Assembly: GCA_037349105.1 (NCBI GenBank)
Contig: JAYJMM010000009.1
Coordinates: 1,612,001-1,676,000 of the forward strand
Source: Limnomonas spitsbergensis
Taxonomy: Eukaryota; Chlorophyta; Chlorophyceae; Chlamydomonadales
Reading direction: 5' to 3'
DNA: 64,000 nt
Each line of letters begins with the position of its first letter. The stretch's first letter is position 1. Below the pieces are notes generated by a model. The model searched no databases, was not told the DNA's origin, and worked only from the letters and a program-made list of their open reading frames with translations. The translations under genes were made by a program, and so were the position numbers. Of the stretch, positions 10,255 to 21,477 are shown piece by piece.

Positions 10255-10595
10255 AATGGGCGCAAAGGTGCGTGGGTGCATGAGTGCGGGAGTGCATGGG
10301 TGCATGGGTGGGAGGGTGCATAGGTGCATGGGCGCAAAGGTGCGTGGGTGCATGAGTGCGTGAGTGCATGAGTGGGTGGGTGCATGGGTGCATGGGTGGG
10401 AGGGTGCATTGGTGCGTGGGTGCATGAGTGCGTGAGTGCATGGGTGGGTGGGTGCATGGGTGCATGGGTGGGAGGGTGCATGTGTGGGTGGGTGCATGGG
10501 TGCCTGAGTGCATGGGTGGGTGGGTGCATGGGTGCATGAGTGGGTGGGTGCATGGGTGTATGGGTGCATGGGTGGGTGGGTGCATGGGTGCGTGG
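10255..10595. repeat. GTGCATGGGTGGGTGG-type minisatellite
   Basis: Units of 8-16 bp built from GTGCATGG and GTGGGTGG. Open frames on both strands follow from the period and are not genes. Confidence 0.9.
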
Positions 10596-11034
10596 GAAAA
10601 GTGGCGGCAGGTAAACTACAGTCTGAGCGCAGCTAAGACGCACGGATTTTAAATCCAGCTGTTAGAAGCAAAACAAAAGAATCAATGAAATCCGTGTTTT
10701 TCTGCAAAATCAGGTTTTGCACAGTGAAATCAGGGATTTGCTGAGATTTCAGCTATCCAGCATAATTGGTTTTTTTGCATTAAAATCTAGGCTTGTAGTG
10801 AATCATGGCACACTAATACCAGTAATAAATATTTTACATACCGATACAGTACTGTACGGTACTGTGTGGTGCGGTACGATTCGGTACTTAAATACCTGAT
10901 GTGTGGAAATATCCCTTTCATCCCTCTCCTTTTCTTCATCCCATGCTGCCCGGAGGATTCTTTATAGTGTGCAAAAGTGCTTCGATTACAATGCCATGAC
11001 ATCACAGCTTTCAGTCGTGGGGGCCTGGAGCAGC

Positions 11035-11455
11035 AAGGTGCCAGCTGCATGGGGGCCTGGTGCATGAGGGCCTGGTGAAGCATGGGGGCCTGATGCATGG
11101 GGGCCTGGTGAAGCATGGTGCCAGCTGCATGGGGGCCTGGTGCATGGGGGCCTGGTGCATGGGGGCCTGGTGCATGGGGGCCTGGTGAAGCATGGTGCCA
11201 GCTGCATGGGGGCCTAATGCATGGGGCCCTGGTGCATGGGGGCCTGGTGCATGGGGGCCTGGTGCATGGGGGACTGGTGCATGGGGGCCTGGTGAAGCAT
11301 GGTGCCAGCTGCATGGGGGCCTAATGCATGGGGCCCTGGTGCATGGGGGCCTGGTGCATGGGGGCCTGGTGCATGGGGGACTGGTGAAGCATGGTGCCAG
11401 CTGCATGGGGGCCTGGTGCATGGGGGCCTGGTTAGGCATGGTGCCAGCTGCATGG
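11035..11455. repeat. GCATGGGGGCCTGGT minisatellite
   Basis: 15-bp units 'gcatgggggcctggt' with periodic 'gaagcatggtgccagct' units, about 25 units in all. No gene. Confidence 0.9.
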
Positions 11456-11884
11456 GCCACCGGCTATGTGCTGGTCAAGGGTTCCGTTCCTATCCGCCCA
11501 GCGGCGGCGGCCCAGCGGTCTCCCGAGGGTGGGGTCCAGTGTGCACTAAAATAATTGCAATGACATGTACCAGTATGTGAACCGTACGGAACTTTCTTTT
11601 ACCCAACAAGAGAAGGTAAAAGACCTGCCCCCCTCCAAAGGGAATGTGCAGGTTTGTGTCTGTTTGTGTGACTAACATAAATCGCACTGACACATATGTG
11701 CACCGTACAGAAAATCCCCGTACCGATCATAACCGGTACACGAATCTCTAGGATACTTCAAGGCCAGAACATGAAATCATAGGGAAGGAAGCCAGCTGGG
11801 ACTGATGGTAGGTAATTCATGCACCGTTATCAGTGCTGTGCCGATAACGGTCCTTACGGTAGCTGATATTCTGTTTGCAGTAGC

Positions 11885-12500
11885 ACTGCTCTATCTGATC
11901 TGAAGCGGCCTCAGGGAAGCTGGCTCACTTGAAATGCAGCTCAGGTGCAATCCAGAATGGGGTAGCATTCATTTTTTGATCTTCAGCGGCCTCATGGGCC
12001 CTGAGTCAGGCCAGCTGGCTAACCTGAAACGTGGCTCTGGTGAGCTCCATGATACAGTAGCACTGATGATCTTTCTGATCTCTAGCGGCCTCACGGCAAC
12101 TGGCTTACCTGAAACGAGGTTCAGGTGAACTCCATGATACAGTAGCACCAAGGGTAGCACTGATGTACCGTAGACATCCTTTGCCTCCGCGAGAAATTAA
12201 TGTTGTTTTGCCGTCGCGCCTGATGAAAACCCCAACTTAGGCAGATAATGCCACTTTTGGGACGTCGAAAAAAGTTCTCCAGTGGAGCGCGCGCTTTAGC
12301 TAAAAACTACATTTTTCGTGTTTGCGGAGACATAACAAGTCTACGGTATGTGTTCTCCAGCGGCCTCAGGGCAGCTGGCTTACCTAGAATGTGGCTCAGG
12401 TGCACAGTCCAGATTGGATTGGCACTGATCTATGAGATCTCTAGCGACCTCAGGGCAGCTAGCTCACCAAAAATGTAGCTCAGGTGCACAATCCAGAATG
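11885..12500 (-). repeat. About 105-bp array with 5'-splice-site-like motifs
   Basis: Six diverged units. On the minus strand each contains (C/T)AG or TTG followed by gtaagcc/gtgagc and then agctgccctgaggccgct. The array starts just downstream (minus direction) of the exon at 12801-12555, and it may hold copies of an exon boundary I could not fix. Confidence 0.6.
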
Positions 12501-12554
12501 AGGTGGAACTGATCTATATGATCTCTAACGGTTCTAGTCTGAACCAGATCTCAC

Positions 12555-12801
12555 CTTTTCCAGCTATATTATGGCTCAGCAGCTGTTTTGCTGTCCAGCG
12601 TGGATGCAGCAGGCCAACAGCAGCAGCAGCAGCAGGTAGAAATGGCAACAGCAGGTCAGGTACCAGCTGGATGCAGTGTTCGCGGCTGTTGCCTTCTACC
12701 TCTGTGGCGCAAGAGGGTACAGCAGATGTCCCTGGATCGCCGAAAGTAGCTTCAAGGGCCACCGTTTGAGTTTGTATGGGGGCGTGGGCTGTCTGTTGTT
12801 C
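12555..12801 (-). CDS. Orphan internal exon, unknown protein
   Basis: On the minus strand a strong acceptor (cttacccccccag) opens a 247-base exon that stays open in one frame (82 codons plus one base) and closes at a good donor (GGAAAAG|gtgaga). The peptide runs from EQQTAHAPIQ, through CATEVEGNSREHCIQL, to a hydrophobic VPDLLLPFLPAAAAAVGLL (about residues 49-67) and HPRWTAKQLLSHNIAGK. The Ala run is encoded by a GCT/GCA-type triplet repeat (CAGCAG on plus). I do not recognise the family. Neither neighbouring exon could be identified. The repeat array at 11885-12500 follows it downstream. Confidence 0.45.
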
Positions 12802-14084
12802 CTGGGGGGGTAAGTCGCGGATACGTTAGTTACACAAGCTCACAGCCGATGGATAGTGGTCATGACTTTCAGTTCGTCGAAATTATACCTGCGCCGATCC
12901 AGAGCCCTGCTATTCATGCCCCTTGTTGCTTCCCTCCCGCCAAATGTCAGCTACTGAGTTCAGCTACACTGCACCCACCCGACCATATCGAGGCGTCCTC
13001 TACCCAAACGTCCAATCGAGACGTTGATACACATTCATTATACCACCCCGTGCAATAGATCCGCAGCGTTGTATTTCTGAATAGTAGCTCATCGGTTCAT
13101 CGGCTCTCGTGTTCAATGAATCGTATGATGCAGCCACCAGGAGGCATGGACAAGGCTGAAGACTCCAAGATGATAGAAGAGGTACGAACAGGGACAAAGG
13201 TTCTTTTTGTAGCCGAAGGTCGAAGCGCGCGTGCTTGGGGGCAAAAGGACCTTCCGGCAGCACACGTTTGGGGCCGGAGGTGCATGCGAGGCCGAGGAGC
13301 TTCCGAGACCTCTTGTGTTTCCAGATCTGGTCGAGTGCTGCTATAGTGCAGTGGCTCCAATTTTGGCTTATTAGCCGTTGAAGATTTACGCTCCGCAAGA
13401 ATAGGCGAGCCCCATGCGTGCTGATTTGGCCACCTCTCGTCGGCGCGTGTGCAAAAAGGGGTAGGGTGCATAGCGCAACTGTGCTCCAGGAGGGTGCAGA
13501 TTCTCTCCACCTCGATCTACTAACATGCATAAGCATTTTAGGCTGAAAAATACGTGTCAATCTGTCCAGCTCGTATAGGGGACTTGAGGGGAGCAGTCGA
13601 GCCCCTCCCCCGCCCGGGCCTTCCCATTCCCATGCGCTCGGACTCGCACGTTCGAGTCATTGCCGCTGATCAGCCATTTGATACATCAATTCCAGCTGAT
13701 TCGGCTCATCCCTGCAGCTTGACCAGCATGTGGTAGCCAGGACTGGACCGCAGCAATATGTGCATGGTACATATTTTGTCCAGCGGGATCCCGCACCAGG
13801 CAAATATCTTCTGCCCAGCCTAAAAAGATGCGAAGCTGTTAACCAGATGTGGGATCCCCGGCCATGTCCTGACCAATTGGCCCGTCCCTACATCCACCAG
13901 ACCATCCTAGCTGCCCTCATACACACCTACCTTTGATTACAGATGTAGACTTGACAGGAAATCAGCATCGGCTGGCTCTGGGGGATTTCTGAGCGGAGAT
14001 TAAGGGCTGGTCACCAGTCTTTATTGCTGCACTCCTATGCCTTTTACATCCTTCCATAAGACCAGCCATACCCCATTGTCAACG

Positions 14085-14275
14085 CGCCATGCTTCCATGG
14101 TCCCATGCGCCTTGCACCCATGGTCCCATGCGCCTTGCACCCGTTGTCCCATGCGCCCTGCACCCTTGGTCCCATGCGCCTTGCACCCGTTGTCCCATGC
14201 GCATTGCACCCATGGTCCCATGCGCCTTGCACCCGTTGTCCCATGCGTGATGCGTCTGTGCATCATGCTCCCATA
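14085..14275. repeat. 23-24-bp minisatellite
   Basis: Eight units of 'cccatgcgccttgcacccgttgt' type. No gene identified around it; 12900-15500 otherwise shows only short open frames that I cannot support. Confidence 0.85.
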
Positions 14276-14439
14276 CGTGAGACTTACACGCATCATACTC
14301 GCATGTGTCATGCAGCCATGCCCTCATTGTCCCATGCACCTGTCATGTATTTGCCCAGATTTGTTGCCAGGCCCCTATACGCCTTTGCTGGGCTGCTGCG
14401 ATTTTGCTGTTCCTTTCTCCCTGACATACCGTTGATTTC

Positions 14440-14600
14440 ATTTGCCTGCCCTCGGTATGAAAAAACGATTTCTTGCAGTGCTGCTCTCAGGGCAAATTAT
14501 CGATCAAAACTCTTTATTTCTGACTGGAAACTGGCGTCGACAATCGAAAATTAGTATATTCATGGATCCCTGAACCCCAAACAATGTTAATCATGAGGGA
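14440..14600 (+). mobile_element. Dispersed repeat related to 29220-29370
   Basis: Shared words: ggtatgaaaaaacgatttctt/ggtatgatgaaatgatttctt, 'gactggaaactggcgtcgacaa' and 'atggatccc'. About 150 bp long, no coding signal. The second copy is in intron 6 of the E2 gene. Confidence 0.55.
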
Positions 14601-15539
14601 AGGCAAAGCAAATCTACAGTACCGGTTGTCATACTTAATTATAGCCATGCTACATCCTGTATGCAATCTCCAAAGCAGCGTGTCAGCTCAGCATCACAGC
14701 CTGTTTCGACCCTGCATAGCACTGCAGCAGCATGCTGTGCATAGAACAGCCATGTGGCCATTTGAATGAACACGCGTTTCGCCCATGCCTGGCTCTACCA
14801 CGTTAGCACCAGGTCCAGGTCTGGGCTGAGCTACCGGTAGTCCGGTAGTGAACTTCACCCTCTCTTGCAAAGAGGCGCCCTTCCCCCCCCAAAAACGTTA
14901 AGTACTGATACCAAGAAGTCCAGATCTTGTCAAATCAGATTCGCCCGTCTCGCATGCTTGACAGTGACATCCACTTATTTGCGCATTTTTCTCACTCTCT
15001 AGCACAAATCAGTGAGGTCCCAGCCGAATGTTCCTTGGCCGCAGTGATTTCTGTGTAGGCCATAAATTGCCCCAGGCCATAAACAAGGCCATAATAAATA
15101 ATTAATTTAAAACAGAGAAAAGCTGCCTGGCTGAAAACATTTAGCAGGCTTTTTGCTGCTGCGGCTCTTACATCTGCACTCCAAATATTGACTGATTGAA
15201 CTCAAACAGTTGGATTGCAACAAATCGGAGACAAGAATCTCTATTATGTGCCACACATTGTTTCTAAGCTTTGGGGGCAAAGCCCCCGTAACCCCGACCG
15301 GGGGCCGCTGGCCCTCTCAGGCCCCAGCTCCCCGCGCAGCACCTTGCACACACTGTCACACCTCAGGCATTTGTAATCAATTACATACAGCATTTTCAAG
15401 GAGGGGGAAATCACGGGCCTTGGGTCTTCCGCTCTGCTGCACCGCTCAAGCCTGAAATTAAAAAGCCTTCAGCCGAAAACAAAAAATAACGGTGCAGCAC
15501 GTCCTCGTGTGTCCAGTGACCTCTAAAGAGCATACAGCC

Positions 15540-15770
15540 TTATGCGTCCGCGGACCGCGATTGTATTCAAACTAACTACTCAAATCCACAGACCGCAATC
15601 GTATACAAATCCATTATTCAAATCCACGGACCGCGATCGTATTTAAATCCATTATATCGTATTTAAATCCATTACACAAATCCATGACTCAAATTCACGG
15701 ACTGCAATTGTATTCAAATCCACAATTCAAATTCAGTATTCAAATTGCCAGACATCTACATTCACCAACC
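15540..15770. repeat. Tandem 'caaatccacggaccgcgatcgtattt' repeats
   Basis: About five diverged units of 30-40 bp upstream of the first recognised Tim13-like exon. By analogy with the other arrays it may flank an exon I could not define. Confidence 0.7.
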
Positions 15771-15804
15771 ATCCCCGTCACGCTCTCGTCCCCCTTGTTC
15801 GCAG

Positions 15805-18012
15805 GTACAAATGCAGCTCAGGGCGCAGTACATTCAAGAGTTCTACCAAACGGTCAGGGATAAGTGGTGAGCCTCTTGGCTTAGGTCTTAAGCAAACCAT
15901 GAGCCCCTCATGCTAGGCTGCGCTTTTTATTTATTGACACAGCCACATGCCAGCTACGCTCCGGCCTCTGGCCGGAGGCACCAATTTCGGCCTGCCATGC
16001 TGCTTTGGCCACCAGGCGTTGGCTGGTCCAGGATTGGTCCCATTCGGGCCTTAGGCGGCCATGGGGTGGTCTGACTGGAACTGGAAGGTGGACTGGTAAC
16101 TGAAAAGGAAACATGGATGATAGGGTGCTTACCAAGCCAATGGGGATAAGTGGTGAGCATCCGATATTGGGGTTACGGGTGGTTACAAACTCATTTGCCA
16201 TGTACGGAATCATTTGCCCCCCCCCTTGGTTATGGAATCATTTGCCATGTACGGAATCATTTCCCCCCCCCCCCCCCCCCCTCCCCCTGGTTATGGAATC
16301 ATTTGCTGTTAACGGGGAATCATCCCCCCCCCCCCCCCCTGGTTATGGAATCATTTGCCACCCCCCATTTCCGACCACAACTGGATCGTTGAGTGCATTA
16401 CTAGACACTGAAAGTATGAAGAATCGCTGTGCATGGACTGATGAGTGCATTGACCACCTAAAAATCCACTCACCCCTCTGGACACAACACACGGAAAGTA
16501 TGAAGAATCACTTTGCATTGCCCACTTAACAATCCACTCACCCCTCTCACGCATGCAGCTTCAAGGTGTGCATCTCATACCCGGGGACCAGCTTGGGCAG
16601 CGGCGAGCAGAAATGCCTGGGCCGATGCATGGACCGATACCAAGACGTGAGTCTGGATGGGGATGCGTTTTCGAAACTTCAAATGTATGACACTGTCAAA
16701 TGTATGAACTGTCTGAAATATTAGGATCACCTGAAAAGTGTGAACCACTTGCAATGCCTGGGTTGATGCGTGGACCGATCCTAAGATGTGAGACTGGATG
16801 GGGATGTGTCTTTGAAACTTAAAATGTATGACACTGTCAAAAGTATGAACTGTCTGAAATGTTAGGATCACTTGAAAGGTGTGAACCCTTTTTAATGCCT
16901 GGGTCGATGCATGGACCATTGGACCGATACCAAGATGAGAGACTGGATGGGGATGTGTGGACCTACAGGTTTTTGAAACTCTTTAAGTATGAACCTGTCT
17001 GAAATATTAGGATCACCTGAAGAGTGTGAAGCACCTTCAATGTAGGGTCCCTGAAATGTATGAACCGTCTGCAATGTATGAACCGTCTGCAATGTTGGGA
17101 TCCCCATCTGTGAAGCTGCGCTAGGGTAAAAGTGGTGCATGCCTGAAACCTCGGTCTGGATGGAACACGCGTTGTCTGCTGTCTGATAGTCTCAGTCCTC
17201 CCTACACCCTACACTTTAAACCCCAACCTCTCTCGCTCCTCTGGGAGGTGCAAGGCTTAATCTTCATGCCTGCAACCTAGGTCTCGATAGTTGTCTGCTG
17301 TCTGATAGTCTCAGTCATGATTCCTGACCCCTCTCGCTTCTAGGTCTAGGGTTTTTTTTCGGCCTAAGGCTTTAGGCTTAAGGGTTTAGGGTGCTAGGCT
17401 TTCTCTTAAGGAACTGGGGGGGCGTAGTGGACAGGTGGAGGCCCTGCATAAAAAAAGCTGGCTTAGCAAGCTTTTGGTTTCAAGCGACTGAATTGCGTCG
17501 ATGTTCAAATCAGTGTTGCGTGATTTAAACATCTGCGGGCGCGTTTCTTAAAAGTCCGGCACTCTTCCTTAAAAGTCCGTCACTCTTCCTTAAAAGTCTG
17601 TCACTCTTCCTTAAAAGTCCGGCACTCTTCCTTAAAAGTCCGGCACTCTTCCTTAAAAGTCCGGCACTCTTCCATAAAGTCCGTCACACTTCCTTAAAAG
17701 TCCGTCACTCTTCCATAAAGTCCGGCACTCTTCCTTAAAAGTCCGGCACTCTTCCATAAAGTCCGGACCTCTTCCTTAAAAGTCCGGCACTCTTCCATAA
17801 AGTCCGGCACTCTTCCTTAAAAGTCCGGCACTTTGCCTTAAAAGTCCGCCACTCTTCCTTAAAAGTCCGTCACTCTTCCTTAAAAGTCCCTCACTCTTCC
17901 TTAAAAGTCCGTCACCTTTCCTTAAAAGTCCGTCACTCTTCCTTAAAAGTCCGTCACTCTTACTGGCCTGACGCCGCTGGACCCTGAAACCCACAATGCG
18001 TTGGACGTCTAG
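15805..18012 (+). CDS. Tim13-like small mitochondrial import chaperone, 5' end not found
   Basis: Three exons: 15805-15866, 16559-16646 and 17950-18012, joining in phase to a TAG. Small Tims form hexameric chaperones in the mitochondrial intermembrane space and escort hydrophobic precursors to TIM22 or SAM. The diagnostic twin CX3C motif is complete: CFKVC, 14 residues, CLGRC, then MDRYQD, with the usual helix before it (QYIQEFYQTVRDK). The first Cys codon is split by an intron (TG|C). The last exon adds 20 residues, SVTLTGLTPL to ALDV. Counting from the ATG at 15811 gives 68 residues, short for Tim13 (usually 80-100), so a 5' exon is probably missing. The last exon is the end unit of a 21-bp array, so its assignment rests on phase and stop only. 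Confidence 0.75.
15940..16165 (-). mobile_element. Family D element plus a copied donor site
   Basis: An inverted family D copy (ggccggaggcaccaatttcgg, tgctttggccaccaggcgttgg) lies in intron 1 of the Tim13-like gene. Just after it, 16142-16158 reads GGGATAAGTGgtgagc, an exact copy of the first exon's end and donor at 15857-15872. Confidence 0.65.
16195..16380. repeat. Poly-C / 'ggttatggaatcatttgc' repeats
   Basis: Four or five units of 'tggttatggaatcatttgcc' separated by runs of 8-20 C. Prone to assembly or length error. Confidence 0.8.
16730..17120 (+). repeat. Copies of Tim13-like exon 2 end and 5' splice site
   Basis: The true boundary (AATGCCTGGGCCGATGCATGG to CAAGAC|gtgagtctgg) is repeated at 16754-16800 and 16893-16950 with about 140-bp period. 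The copies read ttgatgcgtggaccgatcctaagatgtgagactgg and similar. The intervening sequence (tttgaaactt, aatgtatgacactgtc) is repeated too. Confidence 0.8.
17545..17949 (+). repeat. 21-bp array leading into the Tim13-like last exon
   Basis: About 19 units of CTTCCTTAAAAGTCCGTCACT (or GGCACT). Each holds the AAAAG|TCCGTCACTCTT junction used by the final exon; the exon itself begins as the last unit. Confidence 0.85.
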
Positions 18013-18489
18013 CGCTGTCCCCTTATCCAACTCACTTGTAACAGTCGTGACGGTCAGCCTTTTGACGGTGCCACAAACATCTCCAGCTGGTCAGCCTTTT
18101 GATGGTGCCACAAATATCTCGAGCTCTTCATTGAAGATTACACTGTTTCACTTACTCAATTTAAAACAAACTGTAATTTGAGCCCGATTCATTTGAGACA
18201 TTCACTCGCTGTCTTCAGTGACTCGGGCGTACCTTTAGACGGTGAGCGACACTGTGTGAAACGAAGTCTGAAGTTACGCCTGTCTAAAATTTACGTGTCA
18301 AAACGCCCAACGCTGATGCTCCTCAGCGGCGAGAAACCTTCGCACTGCCTTTCCTTTTGGGGGGGGAGATAATTATTAATGCGAACCTGTGTAAAACGGA
18401 GTCTGGAGTTACGCCTGTGTCAAATTTGCAGCGCCACAGCTCAACGCTGATGCTCCTCTTGATCGAGGAACCTTCGCACTGCCTTTCCT

Positions 18490-19100
18490 TTTTGTGGGAG
18501 AGGAGAGATCATTTCTTTCTTTTTTGTTTTCCCCCCTCTCTTTCTTCCCTCTCCCTTTCAAATTTACTTTCCTTCTCCCAACTTCACTGTCGGGCGCCCT
18601 GGCTTTTGTGGAAGATGTAGTTGAGCTTGTTGAAGGCTAGTCCTGGGGCTGGGGATACGGTTTGCCTGACCTTTTTGTTGTTTAGAAGGTGAACATGCTC
18701 TCCTTTCCTTCCTCTTCTGCCTTCTTCCTTGAGTTACGCAGCAGACTTTTTGTTAGCTGACGTGGCCGAGCTTTATTTAAGCACGGCTCAGAGGTGTAAC
18801 GTCATACACTGATAGGCGCCCACGTGGCCAGTATTTTTTTAGCAGGGCCCAAAGCTGCAAGGTCATTGACTGATGCTCTTCCCTCTTTCTGTGCAGGCAA
18901 CAAATGTGGTCACGAAAGCTGTTCTGGGCGCCCAGCAATAAAGATGGAAGCCAGCCTCCACCAGGGGGCCTCGACAGAGCATGACGCATGCTCAACTGGT
19001 GTTTGTTTCGTTCTTTCCTACCAACCCTTAAGTTAGGCGCCCACGCGGCCGAGCCTCTTTGCAAGCAGGGCTCAGAGGTGTGATGTCATTGGCATGCTCG
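18490..19100 (+). mobile_element. Three family A cores in tandem
   Basis: A long-form family A element at 18490-18800, then further cores at 18808-18870 and 19030-19095 (GTTAGGCGCCCACGCGG, GAGCAGGGC or GCAAGCAGGGC, GAGGTGT(A/G)A(C/T)GTCATTG). A family A-derived 'ttgggggggg' polypyrimidine/polypurine stretch precedes. Confidence 0.6.
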
Positions 19101-19419
19101 ACTGCCGAAAAGGGCTTGTGTGTGCTCTAGCTTCCTCGGGAGTGAAGGGGTGTTCTCCAGCTTTCTCGAAAGATGTTTTCACATCAAGGATTTGAAGTGT
19201 GCAGTTCGATGTAGCATGGGGGACATGTTTCATGTATGGCGTCATTGTTTGAGAATTTGTGTTTGAAGAACATGACGAAACTGTTGAAGACTCATCCAGG
19301 CCTTTTAGTCTGGTAAAAGACAGTGTTATAAACGACACTGAATGAAATGGAAATGTGAACCTGAGCGCAAGGTTAAGGCCGGATTGAACCCATCGATCGA
19401 CCTTCTCTCTCCCCCCTGT

Positions 19420-19672
19420 CTAAATTGCTGGGTTCCATGTTCCTGCCCCCTCACATAGGAGGATGGCATGGCTGCACCATGGCCCAGGCTGTGCATGGTA
19501 GCCGGAACTGAGCCTAGTCATTCCCTACCAGCCCCACGTGGCCGAGCGTTCAGCAGGGCCCAGCGGGTATGCACTGTTCTAAACTAAAGGCATATGACTG
19601 TATGCCACAGGGGTATGATGTCCCACGCATCAAGTGTGATGCCCTGTTGGACTGTAAAAACTTCACAGGGGC
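19420..19672 (+). mobile_element. Family B plus family C 3' end
   Basis: 19430-19570 is family B (ctgggttccatgttcctgcc, gcaccatggcccaggctgtg, gccgagcgttcagcaggg). It continues directly into the family C end (catcaagtgtgatgcc, ttggactgtaaaaacttcac). The LINE reverse transcriptase sequence begins right after, suggesting B, C and the LINE belong to one longer element. Confidence 0.55.
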
Positions 19673-20700
19673 AGCTGTGGCAGCATTTGTCCGAGCACCT
19701 CCACATGTCATCAGGTATGTTACGCGCTGTGCACGCGCTCTATCAAGATGCACTCTACACGCTTACATACTGTCATACAAGCACCGACCCTGTCCCTTGC
19801 ACCCGCGACATCAATCAGGGCTGCCCATTGAGCCCCCTGCTCTTCAACCTCTACATCAGCGACCTGTTGGGCCTGATTGCAGCCAACTGCCCAGCTGAGG
19901 GGTGTGAGCTGGGGCGGCGACTCAGGTGCTTGTTATATGCGGATGATCTTACCGTACTAGCCAGCACCCCGTTAGGGCTGCAGCGCCTCCTAGATACCCT
20001 GCATGAATATACGGCAGTTAAACAGCTCCAGGTCAATATCAGCAAGACAGAGCTCACGGAGTTTGGCAGCCGCTTACTAGCAGCGCCGGCAACCAGCCCA
20101 TGTCTGCGTGTATGGCTCAGCTAGGACAGTGCTGAAGCGTGTCCAGGAATTGAAGTTCTTGGGCATCATTCAGCATGAGAGCGGCAGTATGCAGAAAACC
20201 ATGCATGCAAAAGAGGCGCCACTGGCTGCCACGCTGCAGCGGGTCCGCCGCATGGCTGCCAAGGTGCGTCTGAGGCATCATCTGCCTAAACGCCTCTGGC
20301 TTGCGACTACGGGGAAGGTGTGGGCCACCACTGGTCACCTTCGCCCGCGGCAATATCTCCAGGTTAAAATGTAGTCCAGCTTCCTCCAGCACCTGTGCCA
20401 GGTGGCGAGGCTACCTGCGTCCACCGCTATTTGGGGAGTCATGAAGGAGCTACATATCCAACTGGTACAGCGAGGTTGGTGGCTCCATGTGCTTCGCTTC
20501 TATAATGCATCAGTACGGCAGCACGGCATGACAGCCCTTTCATGGCGGCCGATTTACTAGCGGTCAGACAGAGCACCAAAGGGCGCAACTGCTTTTAATG
20601 AACTGCTAGGTTCCGTGGAGGAACTGGAGCGGGGAGAAGCTGTCCCCAACCTGTGCCAGGCAGCGGCTGACCTCGGCCTTTACCCGTCACGAAGGTGCTA
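19673..20700 (+). pseudogene. Non-LTR retrotransposon reverse transcriptase, decayed
   Basis: One open frame to 20124 contains the reverse transcriptase blocks QGCPLSPLLFNLYISDL (about 19815-19865) and LLYADDLTVLAS (about 19933-19965), the catalytic Asp pair being intact. Later sequence (ELKFLGIIQHESG, ARTVLKRVQ) continues only after a frame change near 20105 and hits a stop at 20374. The YADD box and lack of LTRs point to a LINE-type element. The endonuclease end was not found. Two further copies are on the minus strand at 31318-32121 and 55785-56580. Confidence 0.8.
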
Positions 20701-20994
20701 GCGCTAGTGGACAGGGCCTACGAGCGGGGGGACCCCGCCACTGAACACAGGTCTGCCGCCGCGGGCCGCCTGCCGTGCCTGGTTTCGACCTACGACAGGC
20801 GCCTCCTGGGCGCATGCTAAGGGCCGAACTAGCAACAGATATATGCCCGGGTCTGCACGGGCGTATGGTTGCACGTAGGCGCGGTCAGCACTGAGGACGG
20901 CGCAATGATCAGCAGCATGACACACGCTACTGCAAGCTATGATGTGTCCTGCACAGGCTAGGCACTTGGCTAGGACGGTCGGTGATGCGTTAAG

Positions 20995-21150
20995 CACAGG
21001 CTAGGACGGTCGTTGAGATGAGAGCCTGAGTTGAAATGGCGTCGGCTGAATGGCCCCTGCCACTGAACTGGGGCTATGCTGCGTGGGGATTGCATCTGGG
21101 GCTATGCTGCGTGGGGATTGCATCTGAGGCCATGCTGCATGGTGTTCCGT
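20995..21150. repeat. Short duplications after the LINE
   Basis: 'ggggctatgctgcgtggggattgcatct' occurs twice in tandem at about 21068-21125 and a 'ctaggacggtcg' word is repeated nearby. Nothing else is seen between 20700 and 21470. Confidence 0.6.
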
Positions 21151-21477
21151 CTTTTGCGAACATTACAAATTGATGGAGGCTCACCTAGGTCCTGGTCTGG
21201 TAAAAATTGTATTACACACCATGTCACGAATAATAATTATGCACCAGTGTCGTGAGCGCGGACAGCTCTGTCATGTACAACAGCAGCACTTATACGAAAA
21301 TGCTGGAATCCTGCAGAGCCCCTTACCCCCCCCCCCAAAGCACCTGAGCAATCACTTTGCTGTGGCCTAAATGTAACTAAATACAACATGTTGTCACTGA
21401 ATTAAACATGCTGTTGCTTAAATCTGATGGCATACTGAATCTGAAGACTTGCCCTGCATCAGCTGTCCATGCAGCAC

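Noticed and set aside
9573..10643. Long His/Thr/Cys-rich frames
   Set aside because: They come from the CACATGCA and GTGCATGG microsatellites.
13000..13560. 186-codon minus-strand frame
   Set aside because: No ATG at its start, no family resemblance, and a length that can occur by chance once in a window of this size.
13730..13936. 68-codon plus-strand frame ending at TGA
   Set aside because: Starts at GTG, no motif and no clear splice or repeat context.
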